The notes under the pieces: generated by a model | Told to the model about the DNA's origin: nothing | Seen by the model: the letters and a program-made list of their open reading frames with translations, nothing else | The model's database searches: none | Origin: Phycisphaerales bacterium | Lineage (GTDB): Bacteria; Planctomycetota; Phycisphaerae; Phycisphaerales; SM1A02 | Assembly: GCA_029260575.1 (NCBI GenBank) | Contig: JAJDDB010000027.1 | Coordinates: forward strand, 684,501-748,500 | DNA length: 64,000 bases | Direction: 5' to 3' | Shown here: in pieces, positions 27,684-35,200 of the stretch | Position numbering within the stretch: the first letter of the stretch is position 1 | Layout: every line of letters starts with the position of its first letter | Translations under genes and position numbers: made by a program

Positions 27684-28517
27684 ATGAAGCTTTTCAGGCA
27701 CTGGGCACGCGCGACGGCGACGGTGGACGGCTTCGGCGATCTGAACCGCTGGGGTTGTTCGCAAGAGAGTCATGACGATGCGTTGCGACAGGCGAAGGTT
27801 TCGCTTTCCCGCGCGGTCGATGTGATTCACAGCGGCGGCAGACTTGAGCGGTATCCGTACGCAGACCGCTCGCTGCGCGAAGAGATCGTTGATACGGTGC
27901 AAGCCGACGATCGGATAACCGGGATGTTGTCGCGCAACGCGTACGGATCGCTCGTGCTGAATACGACGAACGTGTTCTTCGCTGACATTGATCTGGCTGA
28001 GACTGCGTTACAACCACGTGGACTGTTGCAAAGACTGTTCGGACAGCGCGTTCCTGTGCCTGCGGTCGACAACGTTGTCGAGACAGTTGACAGGGTCGTG
28101 CAGTCTCGATCCGGACTCGGGTTGCGTTTGTACAAGACAGCGGCGGGATACCGCGCGCTTGTGACGAGTCAGACGTATGAGCCGACATCCTCTGACGCGA
28201 TTCAATTGCTGCGTGATCTTGGCAGCGACCCGATGTATGTCAAGCTGTGTCAGGTGCAGGAATGCTTTCGCGCGCGTGTGTCGCCGAAGTACTGGCGGTG
28301 CGGCGCGCAGCAGCCGCCACATCGATTTCCCTGGCATGATGATGCGCAAGAACTTGCCATCCGCGAGTGGGAAGCCGCCTACCATGTCTGTGCCAATCGC
28401 TTTGCAACCTGCCGACTGGTGCAGACATTCGGCTCTGAATCCATTGCGTCCGGCGTGCAGCCAATTGTAAAGATGCACGATGAACTGGCGCTGATGGGCG
28501 AGGCGATGCTTGCCTGA
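27684..28517 (+). CDS. Conserved hypothetical protein upstream of topoisomerase VI
   Basis: I cannot assign a function. The 277-residue soluble protein resembles a bacterial family whose members share RNAYGSLVLNTTNVFFADID, a YRALVTS strand, LGSDPMYVKLCQVQECFRAR and a late PKYWRCG. The strand ending FFADIDL carries a D-x-D pair like the metal site of archaeo-eukaryotic primases, but the other primase motifs are not evident, so this is only a hint. AGGAG lies 11 bases before ATG 27684. It is followed 157 bases later by the topoisomerase VI B gene on the same strand. Confidence 0.7.
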   Translation: MKLFRHWARATATVDGFGDLNRWGCSQESHDDALRQAKVSLSRAVDVIHSGGRLERYPYADRSLREEIVDTVQADDRITGMLSRNAYGSLVLNTTNVFFADIDLAETALQPRGLLQRLFGQRVPVPAVDNVVETVDRVVQSRSGLGLRLYKTAAGYRALVTSQTYEPTSSDAIQLLRDLGSDPMYVKLCQVQECFRARVSPKYWRCGAQQPPHRFPWHDDAQELAIREWEAAYHVCANRFATCRLVQTFGSESIASGVQPIVKMHDELALMGEAMLA

Positions 28518-28674
28518 GTCGCACGGCGCTGGGGATTCAACTTCTCTCATATTCCCGGGCTTCTTGCCGATGTGACGGAGAGCGTCCAACTGCAGGCCGG
28601 CTGGACGTCCAATCGCTACTATCAGTTCGGGCGGCAGTTACAGCACTCCCTACCAGCCACGAAGGCGCAACTCG

Positions 28675-30546
28675 ATGACGACTCTCACTGCCCCGCCACC
28701 AGATATGGCCCGCAAACGAACCACCAAGACCCGCAGCCGAACCAATGCCACGGCTGAAACGATGGCCAAGCAGCAGCGCGAGATCTCCGTCAGTGAATTC
28801 TTTGCCAAGAACCGCCACCTGCTCGGCTTTGACAATCCTCGCAAGGCAATGCTCACTGCGATCAAGGAGGCAGTGGATAACGCTCTTGACGCGTGCGAGG
28901 AAGGCGGGATTCTTCCCGAAATATTCATACAGCTTTTTCAGATTTCCGAGACGCGCTTTCGTATCACCGTTCGTGACAACGGGCCGGGCATCGTCCGCAA
29001 ACAGATCGAGAATATTTTCGGCAAGTTGCTGTACGGTTCGAAGTTTCACCGCATGAAGATGTCGCGCGGCCAGCAGGGCATCGGCATTTCCGCAGCGGGA
29101 ATGTACGGCCTGATGACGACGGGCAAGCCGGTGTTGATTATTTCCAAGACAGGCAAGCGCAAGCCCGCTCATGAAGTGCTGCTGAAGATGGACACTTCCA
29201 AGAACAAGGCGGAGGTTGTCAAAGACGAGGAACATCCCGAAGACGACACGCTGTTTCCGCAGGGCCACGGCACGCAGGTCGAGATCGAGATGCAGGGTAA
29301 GTATCAGCGTGGCCGTGCATCGGTTGATGAATATCTGGAACAGACCGCCATCGCCAACCCGCACGCACAGATCACGTACATCACACCGACAAACGAACAG
29401 ATTGATTTCCCGCGGACGGTGAATGAACTTCCTGAGGAGCCGCGTGAAATCAAGCCGCATCCCAAGGGTATTGAACTGGGCACGCTGATTCAGATGCTGG
29501 AGCGCACGGATGAGAAACATCTGGGGATGTTTCTGCGCAATGATTTCTGCCGAGTCGGGCCGGGCAAGGCCACGCAGATTGCCGAGAAGGCCGGGTTGAC
29601 ATCGCGAACCTATACCAGCCGGGTCGGGCACGCTGATGCGGAGAAGCTCTACGAATCGATACAGGACATTTCGATTCTTGCGCCGCCGACGGATTGCCTT
29701 GCGCCGATCGGCGTGCGAGGATTACTTGCTGGTTTGTTGAAGGAAGTCAAGGGCGAGTTCTATACCGCAAGCACGAGGCCGCCTTCGGTATATCGCGGCA
29801 ATCCGTTTCAAATCGAAGTTGCCATTGCGTTCGGCGGCAAACTCGCAGCAGAAGAGAGCGCGCGCGTCATCCGTTTCGCCAACCGTGTGCCACTGCTATA
29901 TCAACAGTCATCGTGCATGAGTTTCAAAGCAGTGCTGGAAACGAAGTGGCGGAATTACGGTTTGCAGCAACCACGCGGAGCGCTGCCTGTGGGTCCGTTG
30001 GTGGTGATGATTCACATGGCCAGTGTGTGGGTGCCGTTCACGAGCGAATCGAAAGAAGCGATTGCGGATTACGATGAGATTCGCAAGGAAATGACGCTGG
30101 CACTGAAGGAATGCGGCAGAAAGCTGGGGACGTACCTGCGCAAACGCCAGCGAATGAAGCGCGAAGGTGAACGCAGAGGAATTTTCGCTCGCTATATGGG
30201 TGAAACGGTGCTGGCACTGGAGAAGATCGACCCGAGCCTTGACGCGACAGTGCTGCTTGAGCAATTCAAGGATGTTGCAAAAAAGCACACGAAGGATGCG
30301 GACCTGGAGCTTAATGAAGATGGCAAGCCGATTCACAAACCCATTGAAGATGACTTCGACGACACGGTAGTGATCGTGGAAGACGATGTCGCAGGATTGT
30401 CTGATGATGATGACGATGCGCCGCCGACGCCTCAGGTTCCTCGCCAGGCAAGCGGCAGGAAAAAGAAGAGGAAGAAGTCCAACCGCACCTCGACCGGGCA
30501 GAAGCCGGGTGGCAAGACAGGGCAGGCGAATCTGTTCGGCGGGTGA
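28675..30546 (+). CDS. top6B: DNA topoisomerase VI subunit B
   Basis: This 623-residue protein is the ATPase subunit of the type IIB topoisomerase. The GHKL (Bergerat) ATP site is complete: EAVDNALDAC, RDNGPGI and RGQQGIGISAAGMYG. The helix-two-turn-helix region (CRVGPGKATQIAEKAGL) and the transducer follow (NPFQIEVAIAFGG, FANRVPLLYQQSSC, VHMASVWVPF-like strand). Family length is about 530; the extra C-terminal tail of some 70 residues is acidic (SDDDDDAPP) and then lysine-rich (SGRKKKRKKSNR). Subunit A follows 92 bases downstream, so both halves of the enzyme are encoded. Rare in bacteria and probably acquired by transfer. Confidence 0.95.
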   Translation: MTTLTAPPPDMARKRTTKTRSRTNATAETMAKQQREISVSEFFAKNRHLLGFDNPRKAMLTAIKEAVDNALDACEEGGILPEIFIQLFQISETRFRITVRDNGPGIVRKQIENIFGKLLYGSKFHRMKMSRGQQGIGISAAGMYGLMTTGKPVLIISKTGKRKPAHEVLLKMDTSKNKAEVVKDEEHPEDDTLFPQGHGTQVEIEMQGKYQRGRASVDEYLEQTAIANPHAQITYITPTNEQIDFPRTVNELPEEPREIKPHPKGIELGTLIQMLERTDEKHLGMFLRNDFCRVGPGKATQIAEKAGLTSRTYTSRVGHADAEKLYESIQDISILAPPTDCLAPIGVRGLLAGLLKEVKGEFYTASTRPPSVYRGNPFQIEVAIAFGGKLAAEESARVIRFANRVPLLYQQSSCMSFKAVLETKWRNYGLQQPRGALPVGPLVVMIHMASVWVPFTSESKEAIADYDEIRKEMTLALKECGRKLGTYLRKRQRMKREGERRGIFARYMGETVLALEKIDPSLDATVLLEQFKDVAKKHTKDADLELNEDGKPIHKPIEDDFDDTVVIVEDDVAGLSDDDDDAPPTPQVPRQASGRKKKRKKSNRTSTGQKPGGKTGQANLFGG

Positions 30547-30638
30547 TGCAACGTACGTGGTGAATGCACCCGCGGCTGCGCCGGAGTTGAAAACGAAGTA
30601 GTTTGACAGCCGCCGATGGCGATCCGCGGGAGCACGAC

Positions 30639-31868
30639 ATGGCAAAGAAGAAAACAACCGGGAAGAAGAAAACGAGCGTGACGAAGAAGAAGACGCGCGG
30701 ACTGCGCAATTCGTCGGCAGCGAAATCACGTTCGAAAACCACAACAAAGAAGAAATCCACCCGCCGAAAGAAACGGGCCGTCACCAAAGGTGATACCGGC
30801 GAGCGCATCACTACGCTGGCCCAGTCCATCGCTGCGCAAGTCACCAAGGGGCGCGACCCGGGCATGGAAATTCCGGTTCGGGCGCTGTCCAACGTCGAGT
30901 TTGACGCTGCCCGCAAGCTCATTCTGATGGGTGACAACACACAGCGGCGCAGCTTCTTCAACGTCGGCATGGCAAAGAAGTTCATGCAGACAACGCTTGT
31001 CGCTTCCGGATGCAAGGAACTGATCGACCAGGCCAAGACGACCTCGATTCGTGATCTGTTTTACCACTGCAAGCACACGATTCCCGGCAGTAAAGAAAAC
31101 ACATTCGACGAGCAAAGCGAAAGCGATCCGGTCATTGAAGACCTTGAGGTCACGCTTGAATCGCTGCGCGAAGAGCTTGGACTTTTTGCTGAACCCAAGG
31201 GCGCGATGGTCGGGCCGATGACTGTCATCGACAATGGCGACACGATTGATTTGTCACGTATGGGCAGCGGCGGCTGGGCGGTGCCGAGCATTGTCGAGGC
31301 GGATGTGATTCAATTCGTGAAGAACAGCGCAAAGTTCATTCTGTTGATCGAAAAAGGCGCAGTCTGGCGGCGGTTCAGTGAAGACCGGTTCTGGGAGAAA
31401 CACAAATGCATGATCGTGCATGGCGGCGGGCAGCCACCACGCGGCATTCGCAGGCTGATGTGGCGCATGCATAACGAACTGAAGCTGCCGGTGTATGTGC
31501 TCGTCGATAACGATCCGTGGGGGTACTACATCTACTCCGTCGTCAAGCAGGGATCGATAAACCTTGCGTTTGAAAGTCAGCGCATGGCGATCCCGGCGGC
31601 GCGGTTCATCGGCATGAGCGCGTACGACGCGGAGCGCTTCGACATTCCTGCTGCGGTGACAATCCGGATGAACGACAAGGACGTCCGCAGGGCCAAGGAA
31701 ATTCTGAATTACTCGTGGTTCCACAAGCCGCAGTGGAAGAAGGAAATCAAGCATATGCTGTCGCTGGGCGTGAAACTCGAGCTCGAAGCGCTCAGCAACA
31801 AGGATTTCAGCTTCATTACCGAAACGTACTTGCCCAAGAAAATGAAGGACAAACAGTGGCTTGATTAG
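30639..31868 (+). CDS. top6A: DNA topoisomerase VI subunit A (Spo11-like)
   Basis: This 409-residue subunit cuts DNA. The catalytic tyrosine is in TSIRDLFYHCKH, and the toprim metal residues are in FILLIEKGAVWRRF and VYVLVDNDPWGYYIY. The first 50 residues are extremely lysine-rich (MAKKKTTGKKKTSVTKKKT, then TTKKKSTRRKKR), resembling a histone H1-type DNA-binding tail, which archaeal Top6A lacks. ATG 30639 with GGGAG upstream is the start; an earlier TTG at 30603 is less likely. Together with subunit B it should relax supercoils and decatenate DNA with ATP. Confidence 0.95.
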   Translation: MAKKKTTGKKKTSVTKKKTRGLRNSSAAKSRSKTTTKKKSTRRKKRAVTKGDTGERITTLAQSIAAQVTKGRDPGMEIPVRALSNVEFDAARKLILMGDNTQRRSFFNVGMAKKFMQTTLVASGCKELIDQAKTTSIRDLFYHCKHTIPGSKENTFDEQSESDPVIEDLEVTLESLREELGLFAEPKGAMVGPMTVIDNGDTIDLSRMGSGGWAVPSIVEADVIQFVKNSAKFILLIEKGAVWRRFSEDRFWEKHKCMIVHGGGQPPRGIRRLMWRMHNELKLPVYVLVDNDPWGYYIYSVVKQGSINLAFESQRMAIPAARFIGMSAYDAERFDIPAAVTIRMNDKDVRRAKEILNYSWFHKPQWKKEIKHMLSLGVKLELEALSNKDFSFITETYLPKKMKDKQWLD

Positions 31869-31894
31869 CACCGTACAGCATTTTTCTGGCCCGA

Positions 31895-31933
31895 ACAGAC
31901 TACGTACCATTTGAATGATCTGCGTCAGTCTGT
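31895..31933. promoter_or_regulatory. Inverted repeat upstream of ANTAR regulator
   Basis: ACAGACT (31895-31901) and AGTCTGT (31927-31933) are inverted repeats; the stem can be extended by ACG/CGT with one bulged base. It lies 80-115 bases before the ANTAR regulator start and after top6A. No T run follows, so it is not a terminator; an operator or leader hairpin is possible. Confidence 0.4.
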
Positions 31934-32011
31934 AAATTGTTAGGCAATGGAGTCGGGGATGGGCGCACTGCCCAAGTATGGGGATGGGGTTGATCGGGAG
32001 GGGCAACACAA

Positions 32012-32647
32012 ATGACAGCAACCACGCAGCAGGCACACCCGGCGCCGGGTACGCTTCCAGACAGTCCGCGGCGCATTCTCATTGCCGACGATGAACATCT
32101 TGTTGCGACCGGTTTGTCCGCGAATCTCCAGGAAATCGGCTACGAAGTTGTCGGCCTGGCATCGGATGGCGAAAGCGCGACAGCACTGTGCGAGCGCGAA
32201 AAGCCGGATATGGCTCTACTCGACATTCGAATGCCGGGCATGAACGGCATAGACGCAGCAAAGACCATTTACGAACGCAATAACATTCCCGTCATCATCG
32301 TCTCCGCGTATGCGGATGATGAATATGTCGAGCTCTGCCGCGATGCGGGCGTCTTCGGATATCTCCTGAAGCCGGTCACGAAAGACCAGATGCGCGTTGC
32401 CGTTCCGGTTGCGTGGGAGCGATACCGCAAGGCCAATGAATCGACGACGGAAATCGCACAGCTCAACCAGCGTCTTGAACAGCGCAAAACGATCGAGAAG
32501 GCCAAGTGGGCGCTGGTCAGTCAGGGCCGGATGTCAGAACCGGATGCCATGCGGTTGCTGCAGCGCGACGCCCGCAATAATCGGCGGCCGTTGGTCGACG
32601 TCGCCACGGATGTCATTGAGAACAAGTACCTGATCAGGGACAACTGA
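32012..32647 (+). CDS. Response regulator with ANTAR RNA-binding domain
   Basis: The 211-residue protein has a receiver domain (LIADDEHLVATGL, phospho-acceptor ALLDIRMPGMNG, lysine region GYLLKPVTKDQ). After a coiled coil (EIAQLNQRLEQRKTIEKAK) comes an ANTAR domain (KWALVSQGRMSEPDAMRLLQ...ARNNRRPLVDVATDVI). Proteins of this type (AmiR, NasT, EutV) bind two-hairpin leader RNAs and prevent transcription termination. GGGAGGGG lies 9-11 bases before the ATG. A histidine kinase without an adjacent regulator lies close by on the other strand (33418-34284) and could be its partner. Confidence 0.92.
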   Translation: MTATTQQAHPAPGTLPDSPRRILIADDEHLVATGLSANLQEIGYEVVGLASDGESATALCEREKPDMALLDIRMPGMNGIDAAKTIYERNNIPVIIVSAYADDEYVELCRDAGVFGYLLKPVTKDQMRVAVPVAWERYRKANESTTEIAQLNQRLEQRKTIEKAKWALVSQGRMSEPDAMRLLQRDARNNRRPLVDVATDVIENKYLIRDN

Positions 32648-32663
32648 ACGAGCCACAACGACG

Positions 32664-33332
32664 TCAGGCAACGCGTTTGGTGGATGGCGGCGGCACAAGT
32701 TTCGATCGGGGCGCGGTTAACTTCGTTTGCGATTCCTGCATACCAGCAGGCGGTTTCTTACGATCACCCGCAGTTGGCGTTTCGAGCCCGAGTTCGAATC
32801 GTGACCACCGCGCGCCGCATTCCGGGCATTGCACGCGCTGCTGCTTCTGCTGCTGTGCTTCATCGAGATGTGCGGACAACTGATAGAAACACCGCCTGCA
32901 CCGAGTTGTCGGATGCAAGAGCGTCAGGCCGTAGTTCAGGAAACTGCTGACAAAGCACCATCCGACGCCGATGCCTGCCAAAGCGATCGGGTTCTGCATA
33001 CCGACGTACCAAGCGCTGCCGGTGACTGTCGCGCAGCCGAACAGTGTGGACCACCAATACCCGACATCGCCGAACATGCGCCGCAGCCGGCGCCACGAGT
33101 TGTTAAACAACATCAAGCGCAGGTCTTCGCAGTGGTGCCGATAATCCGACACCGCTTCGAGCGTTGCCGCCCATAGCCAGGCTGTATAACTCACAACAAT
33201 CCAGCATGCGATGGCAACTGTGGTTTCACGCTGCCAGAGAAACAACGGCAGCGCAGCACTGCCGCCTATAATCGCGCCCAGCAGAAGGGTGCGAACGTTC
33301 AAACCGCGCCGAAGAAGTGAAGATCCATGCAT
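32664..33332 (-). CDS. Membrane protein with zinc ribbon
   Basis: I do not recognise a named family. The 222-residue protein has two membrane helices near the N-terminus (TLLLGAIIGGSAALPLFLW, TVAIACWIVVSYTAWLWAA) and two more in the middle, then a cytoplasmic zinc ribbon (CRRCFYQLSAH, and VQCPECGARWSRF after a glutamine-rich spacer) and a polar proline-rich tail. The ribbon-plus-helices layout repeats that of the proteins at 4051-4626 and 11041-11754. It lies between an ANTAR regulator (convergent) and a histidine kinase on the same strand. Confidence 0.72.
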   Translation of the reverse strand: MHGSSLLRRGLNVRTLLLGAIIGGSAALPLFLWQRETTVAIACWIVVSYTAWLWAATLEAVSDYRHHCEDLRLMLFNNSWRRLRRMFGDVGYWWSTLFGCATVTGSAWYVGMQNPIALAGIGVGWCFVSSFLNYGLTLLHPTTRCRRCFYQLSAHLDEAQQQKQQRVQCPECGARWSRFELGLETPTAGDRKKPPAGMQESQTKLTAPRSKLVPPPSTKRVA

Positions 33333-33417
33333 AGCATCGACATCGGCGACCGCCGCGTTCGGCGTAATCTGCGCTGCCTAATGAACAACAATCAACCATC
33401 TGATCGCAGCATCTGTA

Positions 33418-34284
33418 TCAAACAGCGTGAGTCTGCGCGTTTGTCCGTGGCAATTCAATCACGAAATCGCTGCCTCGGCCGGGCTCGGTATGTGCGCTCA
33501 GCCTGCCGTCATGCTCTTCGATAATTCGCCTGGCGGTCGGCAGCCCGAGGCCGGTCCCCCCTGCTTTGCCCGATACATACGGCCGGAATATCTGTTCCAA
33601 CTGCTCCGGCCCAATGCCCGGACCGGTGTCGATGACATGTATCCGTACCGCTTCGCTGCCGTCGTCTTCCAAGCGAATCATCAGTTCGCCTTGCGTTGTG
33701 TGCGATGAATGGCCATCACTTGATTTCGCCGGCGACATTGCATGCACCGCATTGATCATGAGATTGAGAAGCGCCTGCTTGAGCAAACCTTCATCAACAT
33801 GCAGATGCACGGGATGTTCGGGCAACTGCGTGCGCAACATGATGTTGGCCTGATCGCACTGGGGGTGAAAGAAGTCGCTGACCTCGTTGATGATTTCGCC
33901 AAGTTCGTGCGGATGTGGATCGATCTTCACTCGGCCTGCGAACTGGAGAAAGTCCGTCAGAATACCGCGCAATCGTTCGACTTCGCGCGACAGCGCGTTG
34001 AGACGACGCAACAACCGCTCACGCTCATCATCAGGCAGCGGGCTGTCGGTCAAACCCTCGGTCAGGAGCTGCGCATTCAGGCCGATTGTTGACAATGGAT
34101 TCTTGATTTCGTGCGCGAGGCCGCTGGTCATGGAGCCAAGCTCCGCCAGTCGCTCAGCACCGCGTGCGCGGCGCTCAGCCTGGCGTGCGCGAAGTTCGGC
34201 CCGGCGCAGCAGCATGCGAATCACCGGCAACATGCCGAGCAGGCCGATCACCAATCCCAGGATGAACCACGACAAGCTGCCCAT
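33418..34284 (-). CDS. NtrB-like sensor histidine kinase
   Basis: The 288-residue kinase has one N-terminal membrane helix (MGSLSWFILGLVIGLLGML), a short coiled coil, the dimerisation histidine in MTSGLAHEIKNPLSTIG, and a complete ATPase domain (NLMINAVHAM, DTGPGIG, GGTGLGLPTARRIIEEHDG). It has no PAS or other input domain, so sensing may happen through the membrane helix or a partner protein. No response regulator is adjacent on its strand; the ANTAR regulator at 32012-32647 is the nearest candidate. Confidence 0.88.
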   Translation of the reverse strand: MGSLSWFILGLVIGLLGMLPVIRMLLRRAELRARQAERRARGAERLAELGSMTSGLAHEIKNPLSTIGLNAQLLTEGLTDSPLPDDERERLLRRLNALSREVERLRGILTDFLQFAGRVKIDPHPHELGEIINEVSDFFHPQCDQANIMLRTQLPEHPVHLHVDEGLLKQALLNLMINAVHAMSPAKSSDGHSSHTTQGELMIRLEDDGSEAVRIHVIDTGPGIGPEQLEQIFRPYVSGKAGGTGLGLPTARRIIEEHDGRLSAHTEPGRGSDFVIELPRTNAQTHAV

Positions 34285-34408
34285 TGAACGACATCATGAT
34301 GCACGGGCACCGGTCCGTCCACCGGTGATTTTTCATTGCCGGCTGCGGCATACGAATTGTGGCGGAAGCCGGATATAGTGCTGTGACCGAATCATATTGG
34401 AGCAGAAC

Positions 34409-34618
34409 ATGTCCAACCACGTGTACAAGACCATCGAGTTGACCGGATCATCGACCAAGAGTATTGAACAGGCGATCACCAACGCCATTGAGCGGGCATC
34501 GAAAACCGTACACAACATGCGGTGGTTCGAAGTCACTGAAACGCGCGGGCACATCGAAAACAATTCGATCGCGCACTGGCAGGTGACGCTGAAGGTCGGA
34601 TTTACGCTTGATGATTGA
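34409..34618 (+). CDS. Dodecin (flavin-binding small protein)
   Basis: The 69-residue protein matches dodecins, twelve-subunit hollow spheres that store riboflavin or FMN and so limit photo-oxidative damage. It begins [20 protein letters not shown] and has the beta strands [11 protein letters not shown] and [13 protein letters not shown]. The tryptophan after NMR corresponds to the flavin-stacking residue of the family. ATG 34409 is set by GGAG 6 bases upstream. Confidence 0.9.
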   Translation: MSNHVYKTIELTGSSTKSIEQAITNAIERASKTVHNMRWFEVTETRGHIENNSIAHWQVTLKVGFTLDD

Positions 34619-34747
34619 GAGTTCTATATGTGTACGTCTGCATCGACTTTCGATCGCTTGATGTGCTGAAGCACATCAAGCTGCGTGGCGCGATGGGTGT
34701 GGCACCACAGTTCGTACCTTTCTCTTTGACGCTCCTACGATGAGTTG

Positions 34748-35188
34748 ATGCAGGTTGATACTGCCATTGTGCTGTTCGACGGAGTGTGCGTGCTGTGTAA
34801 CGGTGCCGCTCGCTTTGCGCATGCGCGCATGAAGTCCGGCAGGCTTGAGTTTCACCCGCTGCAATCAGAGCGCGGGCAGGCGCTGCTTCAGCAATTCGAA
34901 CTCGAAACCAACTCGCTCGACACGTTTGTGCTCGTGGATAGTGAACGTTGTTCGCTGCGCAGCACAGCGGCGCTGCGAATGCTGAAGTATCTGCGCCAAC
35001 CCTGGCCGATGCTTCAGGTGGCGCTGCTTGTGCCGCGGCCGATTCGTGATGTTGTGTATCGTTTCATCGCCAAACGCCGGTACAAATGGTTCGGCACATG
35101 TGAATTACCAGCGCAATCGAACATACCTCCTGATGAAAGGGAAAACGCCGGCACGTTTGAGCGTACCGGCGCTGAATCTCGATCTTGA
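34748..35188 (+). CDS. DCC-family thiol-disulfide oxidoreductase-like protein
   Basis: The 146-residue protein begins with the family signature VLFDGVCVLCNGAARF, whose DxxCxxC gives DUF393 its name DCC. It continues with FHPLQSERGQALL and ends near RYKWFGTCELP. The family is thought to have a thioredoxin-like fold, but substrates are unknown. The ATG at 34748 is preferred over a TTG one codon upstream. The last 15 codons contain the pnp terminator hairpin on the other strand, so the two genes converge. Confidence 0.85.
   Translation: MQVDTAIVLFDGVCVLCNGAARFAHARMKSGRLEFHPLQSERGQALLQQFELETNSLDTFVLVDSERCSLRSTAALRMLKYLRQPWPMLQVALLVPRPIRDVVYRFIAKRRYKWFGTCELPAQSNIPPDERENAGTFERTGAESRS
35142..35171 (-). 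terminator. Intrinsic terminator of rpsO-pnp
   Basis: On the minus strand CGCCGGTACG pairs with CGTGCCGGCG (ten pairs, one G-U) around a six-base loop, followed by TTTTCCC. It lies 30 bases after the pnp stop codon and inside the 3' end of the convergent DCC gene. Confidence 0.8.
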
Positions 35189-35200
35189 TGTAGCTGTTGA

